DNA of 64,000 bases, from NCBI GenBank assembly GCA_940671915.1, contig CALNVZ010002974.1:38236066-38300065 (forward strand), in the 5' to 3' direction. The translations under genes and the position numbers were made by a program. Position 1 is the stretch's first letter. Every line of letters begins with the position of its first letter. The notes beneath the pieces were generated by a model, which made no database searches, was not told where the DNA came from, and saw nothing but the letters and a program-made list of their open reading frames with translations. Shown here one piece after another: positions 50,213 through 63,339 of this stretch. Source of the stretch: Paracentrotus lividus (lineage: Eukaryota; Echinodermata; Echinoidea; Camarodonta; Echinidae).

Positions 50213-51941
50213 TACAAAGTTACTTTGTTCAAACTCTCTTGAACCATTTCAGGGCACTCAACTCTAGCAAGACCAGACCGAATTAATACACCCTTCTCAA
50301 TACATCCACATCTCCAAAGTAAAGCTACAATTGAAATCTGAGTGCCAGCTTTTGATGGACAAACAAAAGATGCCATTAGGGGTTAAGCCAAAAGAAGGAT
50401 CTTGTGTCCATTGTCTGGCCCGGTCATTTGTCTAGCTGCTGGTCAAGCCATGTCCTTTCTTGACCAACCCTTTTAGACCCGTTGTTTATTCCAAGCTTCT
50501 ATACTAGATTCTAGACCTATGGGTATACCTCAAAATCTTTCCTTTATTCAGAGAGTAAAGCTAGATTTAAGATCAGATTTAAGGGTCCGAATAGCCAACC
50601 CTTTCATCAACTTTGTTTTTAATTTGGAAGAACTGTCCGTTGGCAATCTAAAAGTAAACAAGGATTACTCTGAACATTTTGAAAAGTTAACGATGACTTC
50701 ATGTAACTCGTTTGACTGCATATAGACAGCTGAATATTAAAATATGACAATGTTAAAGTAGCCATAATGATTTAACATCACCCTGTCTTGGACCTCGCGC
50801 ATAATAATCAGAGATCCCAACATTTGCTCAAACACTGCTGACAAAGCTGTGATTCTCTTCTATTTCCTCAAAAGGAATCTTTATAACATGTAGGCCCACA
50901 GGCAACAAAATTGTATCATTGTTTGTTAAAAACGTGGTAAAAATGTAAACATGGTAAACGGCCTATAGACTGATGTAAATAAAGTTGCATTTTGTGATGA
51001 GAGCGCAAATTTACCTTAGCCCACCCTGTGCATATATCCTAAACGTTGAATACAAGCTGAATTAGTGATACAGGAGCTTCAACTGTCATGACTGTTTCGA
51101 TGATTTCCAATTCATGATGTCAATGCATTGCGGTGTACTGCATTCTATGTAACGGGGATCCCGTCCATTTTATCATATTTTTACATTGAAGAGGGAGGGT
51201 GGGGGAAATGCATTATTTTAAGTTAAATACTCCATAGTTAGGATACATGATACAATGCAGAATAAGGGTCAATCGCCCCCTTTCCTCGTATAATGTTGAC
51301 ACCTCTGTTAGGTAATAGAAATGACTGATCTTCAGATCAGAATCAGGTCATATTTTTCAGTACTAAACCGGCTGGGTTTGGACCGTTGAAGAATTTGGCG
51401 TTTCCATGGTGCTATTTTCTGAAGATTCGTTTCACATAAACATGACGGGTACATGTCGTAACTATACAGTAACACTACGTGAATTTATTAACCAGTACTA
51501 GGTTCGAAAAAATACTGGTCTCTTGTGACTTGCAATTACAATGTACAGGAAATAGGTTTTTCTACTATTCCTTCAATCACTGTCTAATCAAGCACTATAC
51601 TAAGGCTTCAGTGATGGAGTATTCTGTACTTTTGTCTAGCACAGCTCTTATCCAAGTCATATACTAGTAGTATGGCTTCGTGGTACATACCTCATTGACA
51701 ATACCAAGGAGATATACATGTACTGTGTATTGATAATATTACCCACTACTACGTTAATACATATTAATTTACATAGACTTTATAGTCCCCTTTTGACTCT
51801 TAGCTGCAGTACTATATTGACATAACAAAATGTGCTCTTATTTGTTAAGGTTTCTCAAAATAAAAGCCCCTTCCTCAGTTTTGTATTTTGTTTGGCCTAT
51901 TATACGTTTTAAGGAATTCTTATTTGGAACATTATTTTGTG
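50213..51941. other. Intergenic; no gene recognised
   Basis: This is unique-looking AT-rich sequence. The short frames at 50519-50725 and 51479-51667 show no domain or convincing splice context. Confidence 0.45.
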
Positions 51942-52236
51942 GTTATACATCTCACTTCGACTCGGACAGTCAGAGACGTGTTCAATAATTTTCCGTCACA
52001 GTAACGTCTTGGAGACGTTTCCGCGACGGAAAAAATACTAAATTTAAGCATGTTCGATCTCCCCACGACTCATTAGACGTCGAAGAGACTAATGAAACGT
52101 TGCGGTGACTGCAGGAGACGTCTCAACAGACGTTTCTGAGACTTTTCCGCGACTAGTCTCAAAACCGTTTCAAATCCGTCTCAAACACGTCCCAACTGAC
52201 TGGTCTCGAATACGTCTCATGGCAAGTGAGTATTAG
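51942..52236. mobile_element. Diverged CGTCTC-rich foldback (copy 3)
   Basis: The left end tatacatctcacttcg and the right end caagtgagtatta are imperfect inverted repeats. The interior holds repeated gagacgt, cgtctc and tccgcgac motifs. It is more diverged than copies 2 and 4, and the boundaries are approximate. Confidence 0.65.
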
Positions 52237-53134
52237 AGGCGGCTGCCCCTGGATCCCATGTCCGCGATTGGTTGTACCTCATAATATAGGCATGTATTGA
52301 AAGAAAGCTCTCTTTTATCCAAAGTTGAGGTTTAATTATATTTGGCTAATTTAAGGCACAGTGAATGTCATTACCGAGCGCTTTAAGCTGATAATGGGTG
52401 GTAATTATTTGTCATTTTGAAAAGGAGATGCCATTGTCATTGTCAAGGGAAATAGTGCGCACACCCCACATCTTCGTATAAACGGAGAGAAAATCCACTA
52501 TAGAGGAAAATAAACAAAGGACGAGATAATTCAGTAGAGTTTGCCACGAAGGATTATTCCATCCATTTCAATCAATAACAGAGGTCGATGAATAGATAGC
52601 TACTTGCCCTGTTACTATAGAAACGTGGAACTTAGGAATACCTTTTCTGAAGCCATGGTTGTTACGACGTCAAAAATGGGAAATATCAATCGATTTTCAC
52701 ATACCTTGGCTGAAAGGCCAATATGAATTGAGCAGATGTGGTGAAAGGGTCAGATTGACGTGGAGGAAGAGGAGAGAGGGGGCATAATAAATGTCATCTG
52801 GCCCAACCCTCTCCGATCTCTTTATTAATAATGGTCCTTATTTCCCTCGATGTCCGGTTCGGCAAAAATTTCTGCCTAAATCCCTTACATTCACCATCAC
52901 CAATCTGCAATAGTATTAATATATTAATTTCGTTACCATATATTCTGCATAACGCCATTAAATGTAGCCCTCCTCGCCCCCCCCCCTGCTCGCCCTCCAA
53001 CTTATACGCCCCTGTTTCCCAACCCCCTTTCCATCATTTTTTCCCCTTCTATTTTCACCTCCCTCTCTTTGTATTACTACGACTTGTCTTATACCCCTCC
53101 CCTACCATCGCTCTCCTGCGCCCCCACTCCAATC
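52237..53134. other. Intergenic; C-rich towards the end
   Basis: No gene is recognised. C-rich sequence from 52970 onward leads into the minisatellite. Confidence 0.45.
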
Positions 53135-53522
53135 CTAATCTTCCATCCCTCATGTCCCTGCTCCCATGTCATCCTCCTCACCATGTTGGCATTACCCCCC
53201 CCCCTTCCTCCAACCCTAATCTCCCATCCCTGCTCCCATCTCATGACCCCCCCCCCATCCTAATCTCCCATCCCTGTCCCATGTCACCCCTCATCATATC
53301 GGCATGACCCCGACCCTCCTCCTCCTCCAGCCCTATAATCTCCCATCCCTGCTCCCATGTCAATTTCCTCATCATATCGACATGACCCACCCTCTTCTAA
53401 CCCTTCCAACCTAATCTCCCATCCCCACTTCCATGTCATCTTCCACACCATGTCATCATGACCCCCCCCCCTCCCTCCTCCAACCAAATCTCCCATACCT
53501 GTTCCCATCTCAAGACCCCATC
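53135..53522 (+). repeat. C-rich minisatellite, about 75-bp unit (left part)
   Basis: The phrase ctcccatccctgctcccatg, with variants, recurs at 53140, 53221, 53265, 53340, 53416 and 53490. Spacings are near 75-81 except for one shortened unit of 44. Each unit also carries tcctcatcatatcggcatga followed by a C run and cctccaaccctaa. The 158-codon plus frame and the 210-codon minus frame are repeat translations. Confidence 0.88.
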
Positions 53523-53886
53523 CTGCGCGTATTCTGAGGGGGGGGGGCTTTCGGGGCCCGGGCCCCCGGTAGGCGCCCAAAGGGGCACGGAAAGACCTTA
53601 TTGGGGCGCCAAATGACTTTAGGGGCGCCAAATGGAGTTCAAAAAAATTAAAAATGGAAGTTAAGACATGTTTATAGTCGATTGACCACTTAAACCTACC
53701 CCTAATGCTGATATATGACCTTACGGACGGCCGAAGGCCGAACATTTTTTGAACACCTTTTGGCTCGCCTGGCGTAACGAAAAAAGAAAAAAAAAAATGG
53801 GTGTACCACTCTGGATCCACCACTGGGGGGGCGCCAAAATCATAATCACATCGGCCCGGGGTGTCAAATCCTGGGTACGCGCCTGC
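53521..53886. mobile_element. Insertion interrupting the minisatellite
   Basis: This is non-repeat sequence between two parts of the same array. The edges carry loosely inverted termini, gcgcgtattctgag at the left and ctgggtacgcgc at the right. Inside are a G run, a GC-rich palindrome (cggggcccgggcccccgg) and repeated ggggcgcc units. It is probably a non-autonomous element; the class is unassigned. Confidence 0.5.
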
Positions 53887-53990
53887 CTCCCCATCCCATC
53901 CCTGCCTCCATCTCATGACCCCCCCCCCTAATCCTAATCTCCCATCCCTGCTCTCATGTCATCTTCCTCATCATGACGGCATGAGTCACT
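53886..53990 (+). repeat. C-rich minisatellite (right part)
   Basis: This resumes the same 75-bp unit (ctcccatccctgctctcatg at 53939, followed by tcatcatgacggcatga), confirming that 53521-53886 is an insertion. Confidence 0.8.
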
Positions 53991-56398
53991 GGTCGAGTGA
54001 CAGCATCAGACGCGGCCATGATGCCTACCGCTGGGGTGACAGATGACCGAGCTATTGGAACAGCGGGGTCCCTCCTGGATCGCTCCTTACATTCTTAAAG
54101 GTATACCATCAACACCATGTCATTATCATTTATTAATGGGGGGACGCTACTCCTTCAATAATGATATTAATCTTTTTAAGAGTCGCCCATGGACCATATA
54201 CATGAAAATAATTTGAATAGTAAAAACAAAAATATAATAACATAAAGAACATAAAGAGAAGAATAAATATCTTTCGTGAATGTGAAAATATTGTGCTTTG
54301 AAGGCAACTGTTTTGATGTTCTCGAAATAATATTTGCCATATGAGAAATATATTATTCTTTATTGAATTAATATAATCTAAGATTACAATATTGAAGGGA
54401 TTTTGTTTGTTTGTTTTTGTTTTTGTTTTAAGACACGAAAGAAAGAAACCACAAATAATGGACTGCTTGAAAATAATATCTGATATTCATGTAGCAGTAA
54501 TGTAGCCAAAATACATTTCCAAAATATGTAAATAATGGACTTCAACATAACTTTTAAAAAAATACTAAAGATTTTGTAGAGCATTTTTAAGAGAGACACA
54601 CTGGATGGGCGTGTTTAAACACGTCACTTAGGAAAATAGACCTTTTTTAAAAACTCGGTAACAGGCTTCAACATCATAAAATAACAATATTGATTTACAT
54701 GTAAAGGAATTTAATGTGCGTTTTTGTGATGGATATACAAGCAGGCATGCAAATATATTTTAGTTGTCAAGTCAATGAAGTTTTGATTTTGTACGAATTC
54801 AACAAGAAAAGAAAATGAAATCCGAATGGTAGAATTTGCATGAATGTAAGCAGTAACATGATCAATATGATAGATTGGACTGAGACATGCAATCCAGCAA
54901 AGTACATTGACTTTAGAAAATACATATACACGAAATCGTCTTCTCCAGAACAGCTCTGAATTGACAATATCCGGATTTACAGTTCCTCATTTAAAACTCT
55001 CATTATGTGGTTAATTCTACACATTTCAGGATAATAATACAATTGGGAAAAGAGAAAACAAAACATCTCAACTGAAATTGCGACTTCCTTTAAAACTCTC
55101 GGGAGAGAGAACATGATTTTGTACTTGTGAATATGATGATAAAAGAAAAATATTACAGCACCACCACCCGCGGGCTGGCTCTGATCACCGAATATTGGAG
55201 GGGATAATTGGTTGCCAAAACATGAATTGGAACATTTTGGGCCTTCTCTTTACTTCGATGATACAGCTAGGGCTCTCTGGGGAGAACATTATTGAAAGAG
55301 TAATTGTATTGCACCTGTTTTTGATTGGTTCAATTTTCAAGAATTTTCAGCGACCGTGTGGTTCCTCTCGTCAAAGAGCGGACCCTGTTCTGCTAGATTT
55401 TGATAATTTTATTTCCAAAGCAAAACCAAGAAGCACATTCCATGGTAGACTGTATCTATGGTAAAACTATGAATCCTGTTCTGAGCGGTTAAACCAGGGA
55501 AACTGGACTCGGCTATATTGATGCATTTTTATTGTTTTTAAGTCTATCATATAATAATACGTTACTATCTTCTGAAGACAGAAAATTGCAAAATTTCACT
55601 TTCAAAGTGTAAACGAGCAAATAATTTACAAACTATGAATTTGTGAGAGGGAAAATAATATATATATGATTAAGTCATAACAAGAAAGAATCAAGAAGAA
55701 AAGAGAAAGGGAAATCAGAAAACAAGCGAAAGAAATATGGAACAAACTAAATGGTAAATATATACGTAGAAGGGAGTAAAATTTGAAACCCCAAAGGAGG
55801 AGTTATCCAGTAACCGTTCACATTACTAAATGAGATCACACTGACATAATGCACATAATAGGCTAGCTTTTATAAGCATCAATGAAATAAAGAAGAAAGG
55901 AAAAGACAGGAGATGTCAAAATCTGGTGAAGCCAGATTGAATAGGCCACAGTAGAGTTATATTAACATGATTAGACATTATGATACTCCTATTTGTATTG
56001 AAAGCAATGGTTAGTAATGATGACGATGATTAAAATAATTACGTAATTACCTGAACTATGTTAATGGTTCCTGGTGCTTAAAACTCGGCTTCCATCCCCC
56101 TCCGTTTTAGTATCTTCGCCCATTTTCTCTTTCTTTCTCTCTCTCTCTCTCTCTCTCTCTTCTCCCTATCCCCTCTCACCCCCCCCCCTTCTCTATGCAT
56201 CTCCCTCTTCCTTTACTTCTCTTTCTCACTATCTCCATACATATGAGAGTACATGGTGGAAAAGAGAGTTTCATGAAGAAAAAAAAATAGATTGGATTTC
56301 GTGCTCAGGAAATTCAGTCCGCAGCTTAGCGTTGCTCATGTATGTTCTTCGAGTGTTTATTTTCGTTCTTATCTCCGACACACATGTGAACATCACAT
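53991..56398. other. Intergenic; CT tract, no gene recognised
   Basis: This is AT-rich with a CT tract at 56126-56166. The 89-codon frame at 55195-55464 and the flanking frames show no domain. Confidence 0.45.
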
Positions 56399-56500
56399 AC
56401 ATTATTCACCAACACATACATGCATACATTATTCACCAATACATACATGCATACATTATTCACCAACACATACCTGCATACATTATTCACCAACAGAATG
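56399..56500 (+). repeat. 27-bp minisatellite, four units
   Basis: Units beginning acattattcaccaa start at 56399, 56426, 56453 and 56480, exactly 27 bp apart, with one or two substitutions each. The period is a multiple of three, so two plus frames read through it as repeated HIIHQHIHAY- or HYSPTHTCI-type peptides. Neither has other coding signs. Confidence 0.95.
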
Positions 56501-57035
56501 CATGTTGATATCGTGTGTAGTGGGAAGGAGAGTCAGCCACACCTTCAACCAAAAAGCAAACGAATACAAAACCTCCCACCTCAGAGGTAACGTATTTTTT
56601 TGTTCAGTCTACTCTCGGTGTGGAGTTGGCCTGTCCGATGTGACTTGCGTGTCATTGTACTTGAGGTTCACTTTTCACCGGTCCATCTCTCAACCATGAT
56701 GACCACTGAGGATTAAGATAGGATTAGGATTAGGATTTATCTATTCAAATCAATGATGCCCATCGTAATCATAGCATTAACCCTAAACAAAAACAGTGAT
56801 TAGAGTTTCTCCGAACACAACCTCACACAGTCAAGAATGCATGGAATACGGTCCTCGTCTTTTATTCTGCTAATAAGCATGTGCGGTGGATGCTTCTGCT
56901 TCACCATATGAAGACGGATCCGTTCTTATAATTTTAGACACAACATTATTATAATGATATTGTTTGGTTGTGCGTGATAAAGGTATACCATACAGTAAAT
57001 ACTTCAGAGAAAGACAAGCAGATCCGCAGATAGGA

Positions 57036-57164
57036 ATGGTGGTATCTCACTTCGCGGAGACGTCCCCGCGACGTTTCACGAGTCTCGGGAATCTCAAACC
57101 TGTCTCAAAGTTAGTAGTCCCAAATCCGTCTCAAACCCGTCTCTACGAAGTGAGATACCACCAT
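57036..57164. mobile_element. Compact CGTCTC-rich MITE (copy 4), 129 bp
   Basis: It has perfect 19-bp terminal inverted repeats: ATGGTGGTATCTCACTTCG at 57036-57054 and its complement at 57146-57164. Between them are gagacgt, cgtccccgcgacg and repeated cgtctcaaa motifs. This is the cleanest member of the family at 48323 and 51942. Confidence 0.9.
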
Positions 57165-57924
57165 AAGAAGTAAGATAAAGCCATCCAGAAGAGGATGGGA
57201 GACAAAAGAAAATTAGTATCGAGAGAGAAAACGCACGGGGCACAGACAGATGAACGGGGAGGAGGCGAATATATATATTTTTTTTAATACGATCATAAAT
57301 AACATAAAGAAACGACATTTTATGGCATTCCGAGATTCACATTTCATGTAAATAAACTCATTTTGTATAATTATGTCTAGTATTATTTTTTTTTAAATAT
57401 ATACGCAGTCAACAAAACACTTCTCAAAATAGTCTCTAAAATTTACCCTGTTTCTAGTATAACTCAAAACATACATAAGATGTTCTGGTTACCATAGAAA
57501 GCTGATTGCGTATTTTGGCGTCACATCTGCAGAACACCGATTAGATTGTCGTATATAGGGGTGGCGCCGAACATTGGCAAATGTGTCACTCAGCTGACAA
57601 TCGGAGTAAAGAAACAAAATGACAATTTGGACTTGGGGAAGGGGGAGGGGTGAGTGTGTACATATTTCTCAATAGCAATAAGTTATCGCATGATATTCTA
57701 GTTTTTCTTTTGGATTGTGTGCTGTAGACATCCACTACTTGTACTGTCTTTGTCCTAGGCCTATGATTCTCCAAACTGGAGTATAACATCATACAAAGGG
57801 AAGAAATTATGAAAAGAAGTACGCAAATAGTTAATTTTGGAAATCCAATAAAATTCAATCAGGTTTCGTTATCATCGTGTGATTAGTTTTTTTTTTTTTT
57901 TTTTTTTTCCCCCTCCATCTCTCT

Positions 57925-57984
<60 letters not shown>

Positions 57985-60058
57985 CTCTCTTTCTCTCCCT
58001 CTTTTCATCACTTATCCCTTATTTCATGTGTCCTTTAGCATTATATTAGTTGATTACCACTGAAACTTAATACATCTAGTGGAGTAGTGAGGAGGCACAT
58101 TGTACTAAGGGATTTACCTAGGCTGCGAACAGAAAACCTGTTTCTCTATTCAATGATTACGGGCTCTGCTCAGGACAAGCGATTAATGTATTTCATTTCA
58201 TTATATTGATTATCCTCTAAAATAGGTGTCAATATTCACGATATTTAGTCTTTCTCCAATGTTAGCATTTCAGGATACGTAGCTGACCATAATAAATGGG
58301 TTCAACCTAGCAAACAGTGTCTGTAATTTAAGACTAGATCATAGAAACTAGAGAGGGTGAGCGGAAGACTTAAATCCTTTTTCTTTTTTTCTTTTCTTCT
58401 TATTCTTGAAAAAATTCAATACAAACAGTAAGCCCCAATCCTTGTATATAAACACCCGGCACATAATGTCAAATAAATCCATGTATTTGGTCAAAGTAGG
58501 GGCGACAGCACTGCATTCATTTCGTCGCAGATATAGCCTACCACCCGCAAAAAGGGTTAACCCTAGGTGCCCTCATAACAGACCAAATATACATTTATGT
58601 ATGTATTTCAGTCATGACAGCGTCTCCAAGCATTATAGCCAGTTCTGCTTTTACAAGCATATTTTTTTTAAATATTATGCTTAGCAAATAAATTATTATT
58701 TGTTTAAACTATCGATTTGCATCGTTATATTTATTCTCTTCCTGTCTCTTTCCGTTGATTCTTTTATGTATTTCGATCGCGAAATGCACCTATATTATGT
58801 TATTTATTTTATATTACAATTTTGTGCCAGTCACTATGTCGATGAAAAACTAAATAAATATTCAATGACGTTATTTCAAGAGGTATATCTTTATAAGTTC
58901 TTAATAAAAAATGAAAGGAGATACTTGAAGTTTGTCATAAACTTTTCACGGAAATTAGAATAATATGTATCGCATGGATGATCATTATCAGGTTATAATG
59001 GTTTTTAAAAAAAAACTATTGAAGGGGGTTTTCCATCTTCACAAAATTGGGGATTGAAGAAAAAAAAAACGTTTTACGTTTTCCATTTTCATTATTTTCA
59101 CTTTCACAGTACTTTCAAGATAATAAAAAAAGACATGTAAATCTTCGTTTAAGAAAATATATAGGTTTTCATCTGCATTGCAACCTTCATAAAATGGGAA
59201 TAGTATAAGGTTCATTTCGTCGAAGTGGTTTGGAAGCGGTGGATAACATTATATCTATTTGGGGATATAGCCCTTTTGTGCGACTGAGTTGAGTGATTCG
59301 AGCTGAACCCCTTCAAATCGACCCTAATGCATTCTAGCTTAGGCTGGCTCCGGTTGACGCTGCATTAATGTGACTATAATGGAACGTTATATTTATTTGG
59401 AGGGAAAGCTTGCAGGGGCTTTTAGCTGGGAGCAAGATGGGGGAGAAAGAGCGGGAAATACGGAGGGGAACTATATTGTGATGAAGAAGAAGAAGGGAGG
59501 CAGTGATCGTAAGGAAGTGAATTATTAGGTTTGTGCCGGTAAAGTGGAGATTTGCTCGTGTTGTGGTTGGTCGCTCGAATGGAGAAAAAAATGAAATCCG
59601 ATTTTAAAGTGAATGGACGTCCCTCCATGCTCGTAAACAACCTGATAAACAACAATAATCACACTTTGCATGTCATATACATAACAACATGCTGAATGGA
59701 TGCATAGTATACAAGGTTGGATCAAAGGAAGATATTGTAGGAGGGAAAAAATGGAGATATTTGCAATAACTATATCTTCAATATATCGAAGAAAATCACA
59801 ATATTATTCATATCGCATAATACATTGTATATGCTGGGCGGATGAATGATGCAAAATGGGCTCAAATGAAGATATTGTTTGACAAAAAATTTGAGATGTT
59901 CCAATAAAAATCTTCAAATTATTACATTCATAATGCAGATGATTATTATGTTACGAAAATTTGGTAATCAGTTGAAATGTTTTTTACATAAAATCATTAA
60001 GTTCACTTGTTTGAAAAACAATATAATCTTTACAAATATTTATATTTGTATTTTTACT

Positions 60059-60092
<34 letters not shown>

Positions 60093-60398
60093 ATTTAATT
60101 ATATTGTAAGAAAGATCACATTGGCATAATATAGGTTTATTGGTGTCCCTAAAAGAAAAAATAGCATGATCCAGTCCTGTTTCTTGCAAAACTGTCAACT
60201 TTAAGTTTATTCTGAAATAGTGAACCAAACCATAGATATGTCTTTGTTTGGCTCGTGGTTAAACGTTAATGTAATTTAGGTGGCCCTTTAACCGTACTTT
60301 AAAGAACCAATAATGTGTCAATGTGGGGGCGCGTGTTGATGAATTTTACATGTCATGAGAATCAATGAATCTCAAGATTTGGTTTGTTGCCTGTGCCC
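57165..60398. other. Intergenic; long CT tract, no gene recognised
   Basis: A poly-T run followed by an almost pure CT tract lies at 57888-58002. The rest is AT-rich, and frames of 60-92 codons show no domain. Confidence 0.45.
57888..58002. repeat. T run plus CT microsatellite
   Basis: About 21 T are followed by C-rich and CT dinucleotide repeats. Confidence 0.95.
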
Positions 60399-60514
60399 TG
60401 TAACATAAAAGTTACGATCAATCTTACGACCGATATCAATCGTAAGTCTATGGTAAACCGTGTAATAAGAGTTACAATCTATCGTAAGATTGGTCGTATC
60501 TCTTTTATGTTACA
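60399..60514. mobile_element. Hairpin MITE with TGTAACATAAAAG ends
   Basis: TGTAACATAAAAG at 60399 is mirrored by CTTTTATGTTACA ending at 60514. Inner inverted segments (gatcaatcttacgacc with ggtcgt and atcttacgat) extend the hairpin across most of its 116 bases. It is non-coding; the superfamily is not assigned. Confidence 0.8.
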
Positions 60515-60725
60515 AGACACTGGTCTAGGTTCCAGTCCAGAGAACATGTCAAGATGAATTTATCTTGGTTTGTTCTGTGATTGGAGTCGATGCCTAACCC
60601 AGCCCGCCTAGCTTGATGTCTTTTTGATCAGCCTAGAACAGTCCCACGCTATTACTATCGCGTATTCATGCTTGGGGTGGGATGAGAAAGGATTGGATAA
60701 ATGGGTGAGGGAGGGGAGGGAGGGA

Positions 60726-60808
<83 letters not shown>

Positions 60809-61206
60809 AAGTACACGAAAAGAAGAAATAGAGAGATAAAGAGACATGAGTGGTGATGAATATAAGACGAACTTGAATGAATGATGAAAAAAAAATTTAA
60901 TTGAATAAGAAAAGAAAAAAAATCATTGATGGGATCAAGAAATATGAGATAAGGGTTGAGATAGATTTAGAGCACGGTATACTTCGGGAAGAACCCTTGG
61001 AAGATGAAAGCAAGCATATACATGCAGTATAATAAAGAGTGGATATAGTTTCATTAAAATTAAAAGAATGTCATAGCTAGCCTATAAATAATATCTACTG
61101 AAAGAAGATAATGCAATATCGGGATAGGAAAAGGGAAATGCAGAATATGTCACATACAGTATACACATGATATATACAGGAAAACAAACATGAAAAACAG
61201 TATATA

Positions 61207-61283
<77 letters not shown>

Positions 61284-63308
61284 AGGAGGTGCACATCCCG
61301 TCAACATGAACAGAGATAAATGGGAGGCAGTTGAATGATAGATGTTTCCTCAACAGTCCCACGCTATTTATTTTCATGTTTGTATAATGGAGGGTATCAG
61401 GCAGTCGCCAACGAGTTCCACGTCTGCCTACGATGATATCATACCCATCTGATGATACCAAACTGGACCCTCTTCAGTTCTTAAAGTAAAATTATTATTC
61501 TGGTCATGAGATTGAAACGTGGAAGACACTGTTTTAAAAGTGCTTTGGAAAGGTTGATAACAGTAGTTATTTTCAGCAATATTGTGTGCCGTGAGGTTTT
61601 GTTATCACCAGAATGCTCAGAAATTAACCCAATTCTGCTTATATAGTTTCATGCACTCCATAGAACTGAATGTATGGGACTACACACAACATTTCAGCTG
61701 TTTTGGTTATAATTATACTGGGTCATGTATTATGACTAATGGGGTAATTGAAGAACAATCCTTTGGAGTGGACCTTTTTACTATGATATTCTTCCTAAAT
61801 AGCATTATAATTTGAAATCTCACTATCATTTTGTTCATCTATCCCACTATACACTAGATTCTCTTTAAATATCGCCCGAAGCCGACAGGGACCGAGTGAT
61901 GACACTCGGCCCTGGGTGATATTTGAATTACAATTAATTAAATGAAATCAATATGGTTTGTGTGCTTATCATTAGTCGCACCAGAACGTCTGCCTCATTT
62001 GTAGTATATATAATTATGACATATTGTCTGCACTGTTTCATGTGTGTAAATCTACATGACTAACGAAAATCGATGCTTTAAATGCAGACTCTTTCCTGTC
62101 ATTTTACACGGTTAATACAGCATAATCTTATATTGTATTCTCCATAATACTGAATTATTTTGTTGATATCATTTTTTACTGTTGTAAATTATGTTTGTTT
62201 ATATTTTGACGTTCTTACATTTTTTTGAATTTTTGAATTTTTAAATTTTAACCAAATATAACTGATTGAGAGTCAGATTTCAAGTGATATTTGCTCTCAA
62301 TACAGAATAAAAGGATTTGCATGTATAGCGTGTAAAAACTTTAGGCCCTGTATCATTAAATGGGATGGTATTTTTCATCTAAATGAATCGTTGTTGTTTT
62401 TTGTGCAAAATGTAGCATCGAAATATTAAGAGAGTGTATTTCGTCAGCAAAGAAAGAGAGAAAGTTGAATCACATAAAATATAAGAGAGAGAGAGAGAGA
62501 AGAAGAAGAAGAAGAAGAAGAGAGACAGATAAAGAAAGAAAAAGAGAGAGAGAGAAAAGAGAGAAAGAGATAGAGAAAAGAGAGAAAGAGAGAGAGAGAG
62601 AGAATGAGAAAGAGGGGAGAGGTGATGTTGTATTCAGAAAGCTACTTGAACGTGAAACGAAATTTCATATCTATAGCTCCATGCATGGCGGGCTTGAATC
62701 ATCTATCTTCCCTTGTCATAACAGACGAGATGTTTTCACCGTCTCTACCCGGCTCTCCAGGCATAAATTATGCCCGAGTTATGGATTTTAATATTGGACG
62801 GGGGATTGCACAGAGATACAACGCTTGGATCAGCCGTGTCTCTGCCGAGGTTTTGGATGCCCGAGTAAAGAATTGTGTTGGCGGAGATGGAATAGAGGAG
62901 TGAACTAGTTCGTGTACAGGCTCCTGTCATAAATTAAGCCTTAGAAATGCGATATTAAATTAACATTTCTTCAAAATGGGATATACAAGTTATTTAATCC
63001 CGTATGATGTTTTTCAATAAATCAATTTAATTCACCCGTCTATTAATGTGGGATATAGAGATGGTTGATTCGAATCTTAAACTCTGCGTTTGAAAATAAC
63101 ATAACACCAATAATGTTAAACGTAAAGGAATTTACGCCGTTGGGATGTTGAATAACAGTACGTCTATCTACCAATAATGTTGTGCTATTTTACTCAAGTA
63201 CATTTTATCATTCAAAATGAAATGAAATATTTTTTATCAAACCAAACGGCAAATCTGAACATCAACACCTTTCAACAACCCACATTTTCATTTTCTTTAT
63301 CATCATCG

Positions 63309-63339
<31 letters not shown>

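Noticed and set aside
53284-53916. A 210-codon minus-strand open frame
   Set aside because: It runs through the C-rich minisatellite and its insertion; the peptide is glycine-rich repeat translation without a domain.
56399-56500. A possible CRISPR-like array
   Set aside because: The units are contiguous with no unique spacers, and the context is eukaryotic; it is a minisatellite.
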